A DNA stretch of 64,000 nucleotides from Serratia quinivorans (GCA_900457075.1 UGYN01000002.1:3782001-3846000); one strand, 5' to 3'; shown: positions 46,181 to 55,546, counted from the stretch's first letter. Notes: a model not told the origin generated them from the letters alone. Numbers and translations are program-made.

Positions 46181-47851
46181 TCATTTGATTAGGGGGCTGT
46201 AGCTGTTCTTCAGTTCGGTGGCAGTGGTGCCGGTGGCGGCTATGTCATTGGCGTTGGTCGGGCTGCCGGTGTTGGAATGTGTGTGCTCTGCTGTGCGCTG
46301 TGCCAGGGTCTGCACCACGTCCAGGGTTTCCAGCATCAGCGATAACACGTTGGTGTCAGTGGTACCCACATGCACCTGGCTGGCAATCAGTTCCAGGCTG
46401 GCGGATATGCTGCGGCGTAGCCCGGTAATTTTCTCTGTGAGCTGGCCGCCGATCTCTGCCTGGGCATCCTCGCTAATTTTGTGTGTTGCGCTGTTGGCTT
46501 TTACTAACAGCTTACCCGTTGTCCCGATGCTGTAATCACCCTGGGAAAGTTGGACGATAGCCCCCGCCAACAGTTTGGCCGTGCCGATCACTGTGGTGGT
46601 ATCGGTGGCATGGATAGTGGTTGTTCGCTGGGTTAGCGTCCGGCTTTCTTCGTCTGCGGTGATTGTGCGGGTGGCACTGGTTTCCTGGATCGCCTGGTCA
46701 GTTTCTCGTTGCCAGTCTCCTGCCTGGCTGACGCGTTGGAATACCTCTGCCCTCTGCTGCTGGAGTTGTTCGCCCGGTTTGATGCCGGGCAGGCTGTTAC
46801 CTTGAGGCAGTACCTGGCGAATAAAGGGTTTATCCGGTCTGCCGTCAGTGAAAGCCAGCTCGACCTGTGTCCCTGCGGGCGGGTAGTGCATCAAGCCCGA
46901 TTCATCCCCGGCCATGGGTACCGGCAGGGCAACACCGCGATAAACCGGCGTTTCATGGTTTGCCGCGCCGTTCTCGTCCAGCAGTTGTACATCGACCGCA
47001 AAGCGCGGGCGGAAGGGGTCGGAAATGTCGCCCAGGCTGGCGCCTTCGGTAGGTGCTTCAACGCGGGCCAATTTCGGCAAATGTAACCCCGCGGCCAGCT
47101 CCGGGTGCGCTGTTTCTAACTGGCGCTCAAACGGGCTTTTCTGTTTGGGCTTGCCCTGGGCATTTAGCGGCGTCCAGGTCAGGGTGATGTCGTCGTCTTT
47201 CAATGCCACGCGGGTGATGCGTTGCCCGTTCGCCAGCACACCAGGGCGAAGGGCCGGGATAGTCGGTAATGTCATGCTGTTACCAGCCCCGGCGGCCTTG
47301 GCGTACTCATTCGGGATGTCGATCGGCAGATTGGCGAAACGCGAATCTTGCCAGGCGCCTAACCACACCGTCCCATCCGGCAGTTGCTGCCAGATGTAAT
47401 CAGCAATCCCAAATGCCCGGCCCAGATTGGACAGCAATTGCCAGCCTGTGCCGCTGTGGACGAAATGGGGGATTGGGGTGTCGGTATAGGCTTTGCCGTC
47501 CGGCAAAATAAATGCCAGGCCGGAATCGGCGGCCAGCTTGTCCGCAACCTGGCGTAACGTGGGGTGCTGCATGGACACTGGCCAGCTTTTTTCGAATACG
47601 CCGACCAGTTCACGCACGAACATCCGGCGGAAACCATTATCCGCGGCCTGGTCGCGTTCAACATACCCAGTAAACCAGCGCAACGTCTGGTCGTTATAGC
47701 CGACGTTTACCCGGATCAGTTTGCCAGTGCTGACCTGGTCAGTTTCAGCAGTGATGAACCCTCTACCGCACCCGCTAAGGTCAAGAACCAGCTCATGGCT
47801 TGCGATCGGCACGGTCTGGGCGTCAATTTGCAATGTGGTGATCGGTTTCAT
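46181..47851 (-). CDS. Phage baseplate hub with spike domain (gpD/VgrG-type)
   Basis: The protein has 556 residues. The N-terminal two-thirds matches late-control protein D/VgrG hub architecture ('MQHPTLRQVADKLAADSGLA', 'HSGTGWQLLSNLGRAFGI'). After about residue 270 comes an OB-fold/gp5 or gpV-like segment ('GDISDPFRPRFAVDVQLLDE', 'HYPPAGTQVELAFTDGRPDK'), then a repetitive beta-helical needle-type tail ('TTTIHATDTTTVIG', 'AILVKAN'-like repeats). P2 encodes hub (D, 387 aa) and spike (V) separately; here they appear fused, as in VgrG. It is the last gene of the leftward late operon. Confidence 0.82.
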   Translation of the reverse strand: MKPITTLQIDAQTVPIASHELVLDLSGCGRGFITAETDQVSTGKLIRVNVGYNDQTLRWFTGYVERDQAADNGFRRMFVRELVGVFEKSWPVSMQHPTLRQVADKLAADSGLAFILPDGKAYTDTPIPHFVHSGTGWQLLSNLGRAFGIADYIWQQLPDGTVWLGAWQDSRFANLPIDIPNEYAKAAGAGNSMTLPTIPALRPGVLANGQRITRVALKDDDITLTWTPLNAQGKPKQKSPFERQLETAHPELAAGLHLPKLARVEAPTEGASLGDISDPFRPRFAVDVQLLDENGAANHETPVYRGVALPVPMAGDESGLMHYPPAGTQVELAFTDGRPDKPFIRQVLPQGNSLPGIKPGEQLQQQRAEVFQRVSQAGDWQRETDQAIQETSATRTITADEESRTLTQRTTTIHATDTTTVIGTAKLLAGAIVQLSQGDYSIGTTGKLLVKANSATHKISEDAQAEIGGQLTEKITGLRRSISASLELIASQVHVGTTDTNVLSLMLETLDVVQTLAQRTAEHTHSNTGSPTNANDIAATGTTATELKNSYSPLIK

Positions 47852-47853
47852 GG

Positions 47854-48396
47854 TTATGCCAACTTATCGTCGATTTTTTTCAGGAATTTCTCAAACGTGG
47901 TTAATTCCTGCTTGCCCTCTTCGCCAGCGGCGCCTGGTGTGCCGTTGGCGCCGGTGGCTGTCTGGGTTTTGTTCTTCACGTTGCCCGCGGTGCGAGCGGC
48001 AGCCTTTTCGGCGACGCTGTCCTGTTCTTTCAACGTGAAGTTGACCAGCCAGGCCATTTTGCTGGACTGGGGGGCCGCGTCGATTGAACCGGAGAACATG
48101 CCTTCCCGGAAATTCACTAGTTGCGCGGTTTTGTTCGCCACACGATAACGTTTCATTGCGCCGTTGCTGCCTTTGGCTTCCGCCAGGGCAAATAGCCGGC
48201 TGAGCACTTCCGGTGTTTTGAATGGGACAATTCCCGAGACGCGCAGCTCTTTAGCCTTGACGCCTTGCTCTGCCGTCGCTGTGCTGGATGCTTGTCCCGA
48301 TTGGTCTTTGTCCGGGATTTGCAACTGAGGAGTGACCAGGATTTCTTTTAACGGGATGGCTTCGCCGTCCAACGCCAGCATAATGATTTGTGTCAT
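47854..48396 (-). CDS. Phage baseplate/tail protein preceding the hub gene
   Basis: The 180-residue protein begins with a beta-rich 'MLALDGEAIPLKEILVTPQL', includes 'FKTPEVLSRLFALAEAKGSN', 'LVNFREGMFSGSIDAAPQS' and 'WLVNFTLKEQDSVAEKAAAR', and ends with a low-complexity linker and a Lys-rich C-terminal helix. HP1-like phages carry a protein of this kind annotated as baseplate complex protein just before the hub; it may play the LysM/gp53-like or gpU-like role. The start overlaps the upstream gene stop (ATGA) and 2 bp separate it from the hub gene. Confidence 0.6.
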   Translation of the reverse strand: MTQIIMLALDGEAIPLKEILVTPQLQIPDKDQSGQASSTATAEQGVKAKELRVSGIVPFKTPEVLSRLFALAEAKGSNGAMKRYRVANKTAQLVNFREGMFSGSIDAAPQSSKMAWLVNFTLKEQDSVAEKAAARTAGNVKNKTQTATGANGTPGAAGEEGKQELTTFEKFLKKIDDKLA

Positions 48397-49091
48397 GTGA
48401 TCATCCCCTTCAGTCCTGCCAGGTCGCCCGCAAACAATGCGCCCATGGTGTAAATTGCATCGGGAATTGGCACGCCGTTGATGATGTCGGCGGCAATGTT
48501 GGACGGTTCGCCGTGCGCCTGGTATGTCCAGACCTGGACACTTTTCCCCTGTAGCGCGGCCAGGGCATCCGCGGCGGCCTGGCTGGCCTGTTGGCTCATG
48601 GCCGCCAGTGAGACTAGTGCGGTTTCTATACCTTCCAGTGATGCCCCCTGGCTGGCTTGCGCGGCAGCATTTGTCAGGCGCTGCGCATTTATCGCGGTGC
48701 GGCAGGTACCGACTGACAAAGGGACGCTGGCCGGTAAACCACCGCCGATAACGCCAGGCAACTGCATTTTGGTTGCCTCCAGTTGAAGGGCTGCTGCGCT
48801 CTTACGGGCCGTCTGCATAAATACCGGCAGCGGGAATACGTTCGCCATGGTGTCCAGTGTTGCTTTGAAGTCGGGCAAGGTGTAACTGGTCAACAGGAAG
48901 ACAACTACATCCTGAGCACCTCCAGTGCCTCGCAGCTTTCCAGCCAGGTAGTCGACGGCGTTCTGCGGGCTAAGATATGGCCCTGACTCCGTGACCTGGG
49001 ATGCACCGTATGTCCAGGGATGCACGGTCAACAGTGAGCAGGTCACTGTCTGAAGGTTTTCAGGAAAGCCCAAGCGAGAATATTTCCACAT
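48393..49091 (-). CDS. Phage tail-region protein of unknown function
   Basis: The protein has 232 residues. The N-terminal third is beta-rich ('HPWTYGASQVTESGPYLSPQ'); the middle is an Ala/Gln-rich helical region (about 115-180) likely to form a coiled bundle. No transmembrane segment or enzyme motif. I do not recognise the family, but HP1/K139-like phages have an uncharacterised protein in this slot between fibre and baseplate genes. It is tightly coupled to both neighbours. Confidence 0.5.
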   Translation of the reverse strand: MWKYSRLGFPENLQTVTCSLLTVHPWTYGASQVTESGPYLSPQNAVDYLAGKLRGTGGAQDVVVFLLTSYTLPDFKATLDTMANVFPLPVFMQTARKSAAALQLEATKMQLPGVIGGGLPASVPLSVGTCRTAINAQRLTNAAAQASQGASLEGIETALVSLAAMSQQASQAAADALAALQGKSVQVWTYQAHGEPSNIAADIINGVPIPDAIYTMGALFAGDLAGLKGMIT

Positions 49092-49093
49092 TG

Positions 49094-49303
49094 TTAATTG
49101 TCCACAGAGACCCAGGCAGGCAAGCCATTTTCACCTGTAATTCGGGCCATGCCAGCAGGCGGCACGGTTGCGGCGAATTCAAGATAAACGCTATCGTCGA
49201 TCTGTTTCCCATCGCGTGGCCAACTGCCTGCCGCTTGATAGACTGTTTTCATAGAGATCGGGTAAAAGGCATTATTCTTGGCGCTATAAACGTAGCTTTT
49301 CAT
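49094..49303 (-). CDS. Short tail fibre assembly (Tfa)-like protein
   Basis: The protein has 69 residues. 'KSYVYSAKNNAFYPISMK', 'AAGSWPRDGKQIDDSVYLEF' and 'ENGLPAWVSV' match the N-terminal domain of Tfa/GpG tail fibre chaperones, which help trimerise the adjacent fibre and may stay on its tip. Most Tfa proteins are 150-200 residues; this one lacks the C-terminal half, either natural reduction or truncation. The ATG overlaps the fibre stop codon. Confidence 0.7.
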   Translation of the reverse strand: MKSYVYSAKNNAFYPISMKTVYQAAGSWPRDGKQIDDSVYLEFAATVPPAGMARITGENGLPAWVSVDN

Positions 49304-50850
49304 CAGTATCCGACTGCCTCCCAGAAAAATTTAAATTCTTGTATACCGTGGTAGATAGTCATATTGCTGCCCGTATAGCTCGCAACTGAAATATTCATGT
49401 TACTGGTGTCTGGCACGGCAGCAGGCGTAAATGAGAATCCCGTAGCAGCGTTCGGAAAATTAATTGCAAAATTGACGGTCAAAAACTTTTCGCTGCGAGA
49501 GTCTTCAATGTAACCTCCTTGACGGATAAGGCCGGTTACTTTGTCACGCCACCACCACAACTGCCCCATAGCCCCTTCGGTCGGGGTATTGTTCGGGCTG
49601 TACACGCGGGCGCCGTACTCGTAAATAGGTATCGCATCTGTGGTATAGAATTTCCCGCTCGCATCAATGCCGAAGCCGCGCCCGCTATCGCTGTGTATGA
49701 ATGACAGCGATCCGTCATCATAAGCAGCGACCAGCCCGGTCTGGATGCCTTCTTGATTGCGGAAAGTAATAACTCCCCCCTGAGTAACGATATCGCCCTT
49801 TACTTTAATTGGGCCTTCTACACTGCCACCTGTGTATGGAAAAAACTTCTGGTCGGCCTCGCTCTGGCTATAAGCGCCAACGTCGTGAGCGTAAAGCACA
49901 TCTTTAACGGCCAGCTCACCCAGTCCCAGATTGTCACGGCTGACGCTAGCGTCGGCTAGGTCGGACAAATTGGCGGCTTTCCGCAAAAATTCGCGGTCGG
50001 CTTCTTGTTCGCCCTGGGAGCCTTTTTTACGTAGGTCGGTGACGCTGCCATCTGCTGCAATGCTGGCAAGCGCCGTTACGTAGTGCCGATAGCCCTGCGC
50101 GTCGGAGTAGTCCGAGAGGTTGTCGGCGGTAGTCAGTGCGATGCGGGCTGACCAACGGCTGGTCGTTGCTCCTTGCCAGCTCACGTCGGCCCAGACTGTT
50201 GTTGGTTTGGTCGTGACAACGACCGGGAGGTCGGTAGCCAGTTCGGTACGTATGCCGCCGACGTAGCCCCGACCGGCTGTTGCGGTAAAGGTGTCGCCGT
50301 TCCTGACGATAAGGAAGGCGTCGCCAAAAAATGCGCCCTGGCCGTAGACTTCCCAGTTAGCCAGGCGCAATTGTTCGTCCTGGCCGAAGATGCGGGCGGA
50401 GAAGTCAATTTGCCAGGTGGAGGCGTTGACGGTGATTTGCGACGCACTCGCCGCGCCGTTGAACTCCATCACCAACGTGCGGGTTAACGTGTTGCCCTGG
50501 TTTTGGCCGCTGGTCGCGATTTTCTTTTGTGTGCGGGTATGCACAACCATGCACAACGTACCGCTGGCGGCATCCTGAAGCCCGATCCAGTTGTATTCGA
50601 AGTCGCCGACGCTGGTGTCCATCACCACGGAGTAGGCCACAGCATCCGTATTAATCAGCCCATGCTGGGCGACCGGTGCCTGGTACATAATTTGACTGAC
50701 CGGCGGTAACGCCTCGTCCCTGTCCATTTCCCCTTCAGGGTCTTGCCCTGGGACAAACGCAAAAATGAAGGTGTCCGGCCTGGCGGGCAAGTTTGCCGCG
50801 GTTCGCTCGGCGCACCATTGCTCAAATTTTCGGGTAATGATTGCGGACAT
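49303..50850 (-). CDS. Phage tail fibre protein (P2 gpH-like N-terminus)
   Basis: The protein has 515 residues. The N-terminal baseplate-attachment domain ('MSAIITRKFEQWCAERTAAN', 'VSQIMYQAPVAQHGLINTDA', 'VVMDTSVGDFEYNWIGLQDA') is the conserved tail-collar fibre (DUF3751-like) module. A central 'FLRKAANLSDLADASVSRDN' repeat-type linker and a variable C-terminal receptor-binding region ('SGRGFGIDASGKFYTTDAIP' onward) follow. Binds the host surface. Composition becomes more AT-rich toward the 3' end, usual for swapped fibre tips. Confidence 0.85.
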   Translation of the reverse strand: MSAIITRKFEQWCAERTAANLPARPDTFIFAFVPGQDPEGEMDRDEALPPVSQIMYQAPVAQHGLINTDAVAYSVVMDTSVGDFEYNWIGLQDAASGTLCMVVHTRTQKKIATSGQNQGNTLTRTLVMEFNGAASASQITVNASTWQIDFSARIFGQDEQLRLANWEVYGQGAFFGDAFLIVRNGDTFTATAGRGYVGGIRTELATDLPVVVTTKPTTVWADVSWQGATTSRWSARIALTTADNLSDYSDAQGYRHYVTALASIAADGSVTDLRKKGSQGEQEADREFLRKAANLSDLADASVSRDNLGLGELAVKDVLYAHDVGAYSQSEADQKFFPYTGGSVEGPIKVKGDIVTQGGVITFRNQEGIQTGLVAAYDDGSLSFIHSDSGRGFGIDASGKFYTTDAIPIYEYGARVYSPNNTPTEGAMGQLWWWRDKVTGLIRQGGYIEDSRSEKFLTVNFAINFPNAATGFSFTPAAVPDTSNMNISVASYTGSNMTIYHGIQEFKFFWEAVGY

Positions 50851-50864
50851 CGTGTTTTTCCTCG

Positions 50865-51473
50865 TTATACCGTCAAGTAGTAACCGTCTTCGGTCAGCAG
50901 GTTGAACGGGTCTTCGGTCATGATTTTTGCGTCAATGCCGGGTTGCGCGGCAACGAGCTGGTGATCGTTATCAAACTGCGCAGCATGGACGACGGCGGTA
51001 GCGGTGTTAACCACCTGAAACTGATACCGGCGGCAGGTGCGCCCGTACTGGCGGATAATTTCCTGCATCAGCGCGGCGTTGCTGGCCAGTTGGCTGTCAT
51101 TCAGACGGATGATAATGACATCCCAGTCAATGCCCGGCTGGCGCTCAGCCTGGCCAATTTCGCCAATGTCCAGGCGGCGGAAAATGTTTTGAAAGCCTGC
51201 CAGGCTGCCGCTGTCCTGGGCGTTGAGAAACGCGAACTTAACGCGCTTGCGATACAGGCCCAGCGGTTCACCGTCAAAGCGGGTGATGTCGCGCTGATAC
51301 GCTAACAGGTGCAATATCTGCACGGTGCATGTGAGCGGGTCGGTTTGCTGTAGTGGCCAACTTATCCAGCCGCGCACCTTATGCCAGAACGTGCCCGCGG
51401 CGGCGGCCAGTTTTTTAACCTCGCCACGGTTTAACCAGGTGGGGAGGGTGATCGTTAATTTCTTCTCATCCAC
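50865..51473 (-). CDS. Phage tail protein I-like (baseplate wedge)
   Basis: The protein has 202 residues. The position between J-like and fibre genes, size and the pattern 'LLAYQRDITRFDGEPLGLYR' and 'QPGIDWDVIIIRLNDSQLAS' fit gpI/phage_tail_P2_I-like proteins that join baseplate wedge and fibre. It overlaps the J-like gene by 8 bp. Confidence 0.65.
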   Translation of the reverse strand: MDEKKLTITLPTWLNRGEVKKLAAAAGTFWHKVRGWISWPLQQTDPLTCTVQILHLLAYQRDITRFDGEPLGLYRKRVKFAFLNAQDSGSLAGFQNIFRRLDIGEIGQAERQPGIDWDVIIIRLNDSQLASNAALMQEIIRQYGRTCRRYQFQVVNTATAVVHAAQFDNDHQLVAAQPGIDAKIMTEDPFNLLTEDGYYLTV

Positions 51474-52650
51474 TGGTCAGCTCCACGTGCAGCGCATCCA
51501 GACGCGGGATATTCAGGCCGCTGATAATGTCCGGCAAAGAGAATTTCAGTGACTCCAGTTCAGGTAACAACAGGTGCAGCTCTTCGCCCAGGCGTGAGAA
51601 TGAAAATCGGCTATGTGGCCAACTTTTTGTTACCTGGTAGTCGGCGTTATCGCGGAAGGCGCAGCGCACGACGTTGGTGATTTTCTTCGTTAGCTCGGCC
51701 TGCTCGTTGTCGTCCAGGTTCAAGGTACTGAAATACCAGGCCTCGACGGTCAGGTCGTGGTGGGTTTCAGGTATGGGGAAACACTGCATATCATCGCCAT
51801 GGCCGTGATAGCCCTGGCCATTGATATGATCGTTAACCTTCTCAACAAACGATGCGGACGGCACGCCGGTATCCAGCAATAAAAAGGCGTTGGCGGTACC
51901 CGGCCCGCGGGGCGCGTCATGTTCGAAGAAGATACGGTCGGTGCTCAGCCCGGCCACGGCGGCAATCATGCCGCGGTAGACCGCGTCAACATGATAGCTA
52001 CCGACCAGGTTGTACTGGTTGCGGCAACGGTCGCGCAGGTCGTCGTCAGATTCCACGTCAGCGCCGGGCGTGCTCAGCCAGTTGTCGCGGTTTTCCACTG
52101 AGGCGATCCCGCTGATTTCTTTCGGCAAAATACGGTAATAGCCCGGCGCCAGGTTATACGCGGTTCCCGGTTTGGTCGCAGTGACCGCAATATCTTGGAA
52201 GGCAACGCCAGCCGGGATGACGGTGTCGATGTTAACGGCGACGGCGTACACCTTGTCATTGATGCGCTCGGTTTGAATCAAGGTACCGGCGGGGATGGTG
52301 ATCGCCACGCTGGCGTCAGTTTTGATGAAGGTGATCAGCCCGGCGGTCGCGGTCGCTGTTTTCCGTTCAAGATTGAGCGCCCAGGCGAACAGATCAACAA
52401 ATGCCCCGGAGGCGGTCGCCAGGTACATGCTCGGCATTATGGCTGTGACCAACACGTCTTTTAGCCACATGACCGGCGCGGTGACGATAGCCGTGATTAA
52501 CCGCCAGAACGGAGACATTTTGGACGTATTGGTGATCAGGCCTTCCTGTTTGACGATAGCGTCAAACTCGGCGCGGGCTTGTTCTTCGGTGACTGGCATC
52601 CCGCCTTCATGCAGGGAGGCTTCAAAGTCGATAGTGGGTTTAGTCGCCAT
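51466..52650 (-). CDS. Baseplate assembly protein J-like (gp47 family)
   Basis: The protein has 394 residues from ATG 52650 (after the DUF2590 gene). Conserved J features: 'ASGAFVDLFAWALNLERKTA', 'ITIPAGTLIQTERINDK', 'STPGADVESDDDLRDRCRNQ' and 'IFFEHDAPRGPGTANAFLLL'. It forms the wedge of the contractile-tail baseplate. The start overlaps the DUF2590 gene by a few bases. Confidence 0.85.
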   Translation of the reverse strand: MATKPTIDFEASLHEGGMPVTEEQARAEFDAIVKQEGLITNTSKMSPFWRLITAIVTAPVMWLKDVLVTAIMPSMYLATASGAFVDLFAWALNLERKTATATAGLITFIKTDASVAITIPAGTLIQTERINDKVYAVAVNIDTVIPAGVAFQDIAVTATKPGTAYNLAPGYYRILPKEISGIASVENRDNWLSTPGADVESDDDLRDRCRNQYNLVGSYHVDAVYRGMIAAVAGLSTDRIFFEHDAPRGPGTANAFLLLDTGVPSASFVEKVNDHINGQGYHGHGDDMQCFPIPETHHDLTVEAWYFSTLNLDDNEQAELTKKITNVVRCAFRDNADYQVTKSWPHSRFSFSRLGEELHLLLPELESLKFSLPDIISGLNIPRLDALHVELTSG

Positions 52651-52975
52651 AGGTGATCCCCGCGTCAATCGGGCCAAACTCGTAGGTTTCGGCCAGGATG
52701 GTTAAGCGCGTGCTGCTTTCCTCGTTGATGTAAATCTGGCCCGGTACCAGGCGGGCGTCGTCTTCAACCAGAATGATCATTTGCATGATGATGTCCGCGC
52801 GTAGGGTCGGACTGCGCTCGGCAATCAGCAGGGCAGGCAAGCCGGACTCCATCAGCGCGTGCTTGATGTCCTGGCCAATACTGATCCGGTTGCTGCACAG
52901 TTCCGGCTCATTCCCGGCATTCAGGGTGAAGTCCCGGTCGGTGATCAGCAGGTCGATGTACAATTCGTCAGCCAT
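52640..52975 (-). CDS. DUF2590-family phage protein (baseplate W/gp25-like)
   Basis: The protein has 111 residues: 'DLLITDRDFTLNAGNEPELC', 'QDIKHALMESGLPALLIAER' and 'ILVEDDARLVPGQIYINEES'. I recognise this as the DUF2590 family of HP1-like phages, whose position and fold pattern suggest a gp25/gpW-like baseplate wedge role. It overlaps the tape measure end by 8 bp. Confidence 0.75.
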   Translation of the reverse strand: MADELYIDLLITDRDFTLNAGNEPELCSNRISIGQDIKHALMESGLPALLIAERSPTLRADIIMQMIILVEDDARLVPGQIYINEESSTRLTILAETYEFGPIDAGITYGD

Positions 52976-54796
52976 ACATTTCCTGATATTCCTGAAGCTG
53001 TTGCGGAGACAGTGGGGTGGTTACGTTGAACTCCATCCTGCCAATGTTCTGATTATTTTCGATTTTCTTACTGTTGTTATTGTTGGCCTGGCTCAGTTGG
53101 CGACCGATGCCGCCCTGGCCAACGGTTTTTGCCTGGCCGCCGGTTAAGACTTGCGGGGTGCTGGGGCCGTCGTTTTGGGCCGGGCCTTGTGCCCCCGGTG
53201 GTGTGTCGTCTTTGAGGGCGATATTGACGCCGGGTAGGTGATTCAACTTGCCCACAATCCAGTTGTAGGTGCCGTTAAACGCACTTTTCAGGTAGTCCCA
53301 CAGCCCGCTAAATACGTTGGTGATGGCGGTGGCGAATCCTTTAAAGGCGGCCAACGGTGACAGCCCGGTGAAGAAGTTCACCACCATTTGCCAGCCCAAT
53401 GTGAGACTTGCCCACACGCCGGAGAAATATGCGGTGACGCTATCCCATACGCCGACAATCTGGCCCCAGAGCGCCGTCAGGTCTTTGCCAATCTCGCTAA
53501 ATGCCCAGCTCCAGTATTGGTACTGGTCATACACGGCCCAGGCCAAGGCCCCCAGGGCGACAATAACCAGCAATATCGGGCTGGTCAGCAATGAGAAGAG
53601 ACCAGCCAGCACGGTGATCACCGCGCCCACGGCGGCCAGTGACAACAGGCCCAGCACGATATAGCCAATCCAACGGGAGATATTTGGGAACATGTCGGCC
53701 CATTTGGCGAACCGTTCCCCGATGGCGGTGATTTTTGCCAACACCGGATTGAGCACCGGTAGCAATGTGCGCCCGATGGTGGTGTTGATGGCGTTCCAGA
53801 GGGCAACCAGGCGTTGCCATGGGTCGGCCATTTTTTCCGCCATTTCCGTGGCGTGCTTCATGCCCTGCGCATTGCCCATGGCATCCATGTTTTTGCGCAG
53901 ATCGCCGACGTTGTCATAGAGCTGCTTGATGACGTTGGCGCCTTCGCCGAATGCCTTGTCCAGCGCGGCCTGGGCTTTGATGTTTCCTTCGATGGTCTTG
54001 CCGTATTTGCCCTGGAGTTTTTCCAGCATGTCCGGCATTGACATCATCTTGCCGGTGGCGTCGGTGAAACTCAGCCCCAGAGATTGCGCACCGGCCTGGG
54101 CCGTTTTCAGAAATTGTTCGTAGGCGCCCGCGCCTTCGCTGCCCATGGTGCGATTCAGTTCACCCAGGACGGCGAATTGTTCCTCCATCCCGATCCCGTA
54201 GTTGCTGCCTTCGCCCTTGCTGCCGACCAGCATGTCCTGCACGGTGGCCATGTCCATGCCGAAGGTTTTCACCATGTAGGCGCCCTGGTCGGCCAGCTTT
54301 TCAGCAAACTGCACTTTGCCCATCTTGTCCGCGGTGCTTTTAAACTGGTTGTACATGGCGCCCATGAACCCGCTGGCGTCTTCCGCGCTGGTTTTGGTGG
54401 CAGCGGCCAGGGTATTGGCGGCGATGACGTAGCGGGGAGTTCGGTGTCGGTCAGCCCGGCAATGCTGCCTTTGATGGCCGACGCCGACGCAACAAATTCA
54501 ACGGCGTTCTTGCCGTAGCGGATGCTGAAGCGGTTGGCGTCGGATGCCAATGTGTTCAGGGCCTTGGTGTCCACGCCGCGCAGGGATAACTCATCCAGGG
54601 CGTGCTGCATTTCGTAGGCTGGCCCCAGCATGGCCTTGATAGACTGGGTGACGCCCCAAATTGCGGCGGCGCCCACACCAATCTGTCTAAAATTGCCCTG
54701 CGACTTTTCCGCAAAGTTACCGACAGCCGACTGCGCCTGCTTGAGCGGGCGGGTCATTTTGTCGATGAGGCTTAGGGTAAAGTCGAGCTGTTTCAT
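52968..54796 (-). CDS. Phage tape measure protein (one-base frameshift)
   Basis: From ATG 54796 ('MKQLDFTLSLIDKMTRPLKQ') the frame shifts near G4 54434-54437 (plus strand). Adding one base restores 'ELPRYVIAANTLAAATKTSA' and joins the long downstream ORF for about 609 residues. Features: an N-terminal coiled region typical of tail length rulers, 'ALWNAINTTIGRTLLPVLNP', two hydrophobic helices (about 390-450), and a Gln/Asn-rich C-terminus. Pieces: 54269-54796 and 52968-54365. It is short for a tape measure, implying a short tail. Confidence 0.85.
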
Positions 54797-55250
54797 GATT
54801 CGCCTTTGAATGCCTGGGCAATGCCGTTATTAACGGCAATGCCCATATATTTCCAATATCGGTTATCCAGCCAACTGGCGCGGGCCAGGCTTTCGTCGTC
54901 GTCCGTTTCCTGCGGCAGATAATGGCGCCGCAGGGCAAAAAGCTGCTCCAGCTCGTTGGACTCGATCGCCTTGACCCGCTCCGTCAGTTTTTTATCTGGA
55001 TGTCCAGTTCAGGGGTAAAACGCTCATTCACTTTCGCGGCGATTTGCATCCCGGCGCTGGGTTGTTTGAGGAAGGTTTCCAGCGCGTCTTTCGATTCGGC
55101 GGCCACGATGCGACGCAGGTAGTTGGTCGCCGGGGCGACTTTGTTGTCCATGCTGGTCTCGTTGACCATCTTGTTATACGCCGTGATGGTCGGTTGGAAG
55201 GCCATGTCTACGCCTGCTACGGTCAGAATGATTATTACTTGATCGCTCAT
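54793..55250 (-). CDS. Tail assembly chaperone, -1 frameshift extended form
   Basis: The heptamer A AAA AAC occupies minus-strand positions 54993-54987 in exactly the zero-frame phase needed for -1 slippage, directly before the zero-frame TGA. After slippage the frame is open for 64 more codons ('KKLTERVKAIESNELEQLFA', then 'ASWLDNRYWKYMGIAVNNGI') to TGA 54793-54795, giving about 152 residues. The stop overlaps the tape measure ATG. Tail chaperones of nearly all long-tailed phages use such programmed frameshifts (P2 E/E', lambda G/GT). A missing A in the assembly is the alternative explanation. Confidence 0.65.
54984..55250 (-). CDS. Tail assembly chaperone, short (zero-frame) form
   Basis: The protein has 88 residues ('MSDQVIIILTVAGVDMAFQP', 'TNYLRRIVAAESKDALETFL'), ending 'IQIKN' at TGA 54984-54986. 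Size, position just before the tape measure and acidic/helical character fit the P2 gpE / HP1 chaperone class (DUF2765/TAC-like). The ATG overlaps the Rz1 stop codon (ATGA). A slippery heptamer lies on the last two sense codons; see the extended form. Confidence 0.75.
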   Translation of the reverse strand: MSDQVIIILTVAGVDMAFQPTITAYNKMVNETSMDNKVAPATNYLRRIVAAESKDALETFLKQPSAGMQIAAKVNERFTPELDIQIKN

Positions 55251-55546
55251 GGTGTTATCCCGTTCTCTCGTTGTTCAATTTCTGCAACCAGCGCGTTGTG
55301 GCGGGCTGCGCATAGGGGGTACAGCTTTTGATATTCCAATAATGCGGTGGTCATGGCGCTGCCGGTGGCGTCAGTGAGGCGCGGTAGCACCGTCGGGCAG
55401 CGGCTGCGCAGGTTGGCCTGATAAGGCACGTTCGGCGCGGTCGGTGGCGGCGTTGAACAGCCGGACAAAATCGTCAGAAGCGCACACGTTGCGAAACACC
55501 GGTTTAACCGTTTCAGTGCGGATTTCCCGCTCAGTACGTATTTCAT
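55247..55546 (-). CDS. Rz1-like outer-membrane spanin lipoprotein
   Basis: The protein has 99 residues starting inside the Rz-like gene in another frame. A signal peptide ends in lipobox 'LSGC' (Cys27), followed by Pro-rich 'STPPPTAPNVPYQ', typical of Rz1. With the inner-membrane spanin it fuses the two membranes at the end of lysis. The ATG at 55546 is chosen as the first Met before the signal peptide; longer upstream frame is only overlap with Rz. Confidence 0.75.
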   Translation of the reverse strand: MKYVLSGKSALKRLNRCFATCALLTILSGCSTPPPTAPNVPYQANLRSRCPTVLPRLTDATGSAMTTALLEYQKLYPLCAARHNALVAEIEQRENGITP

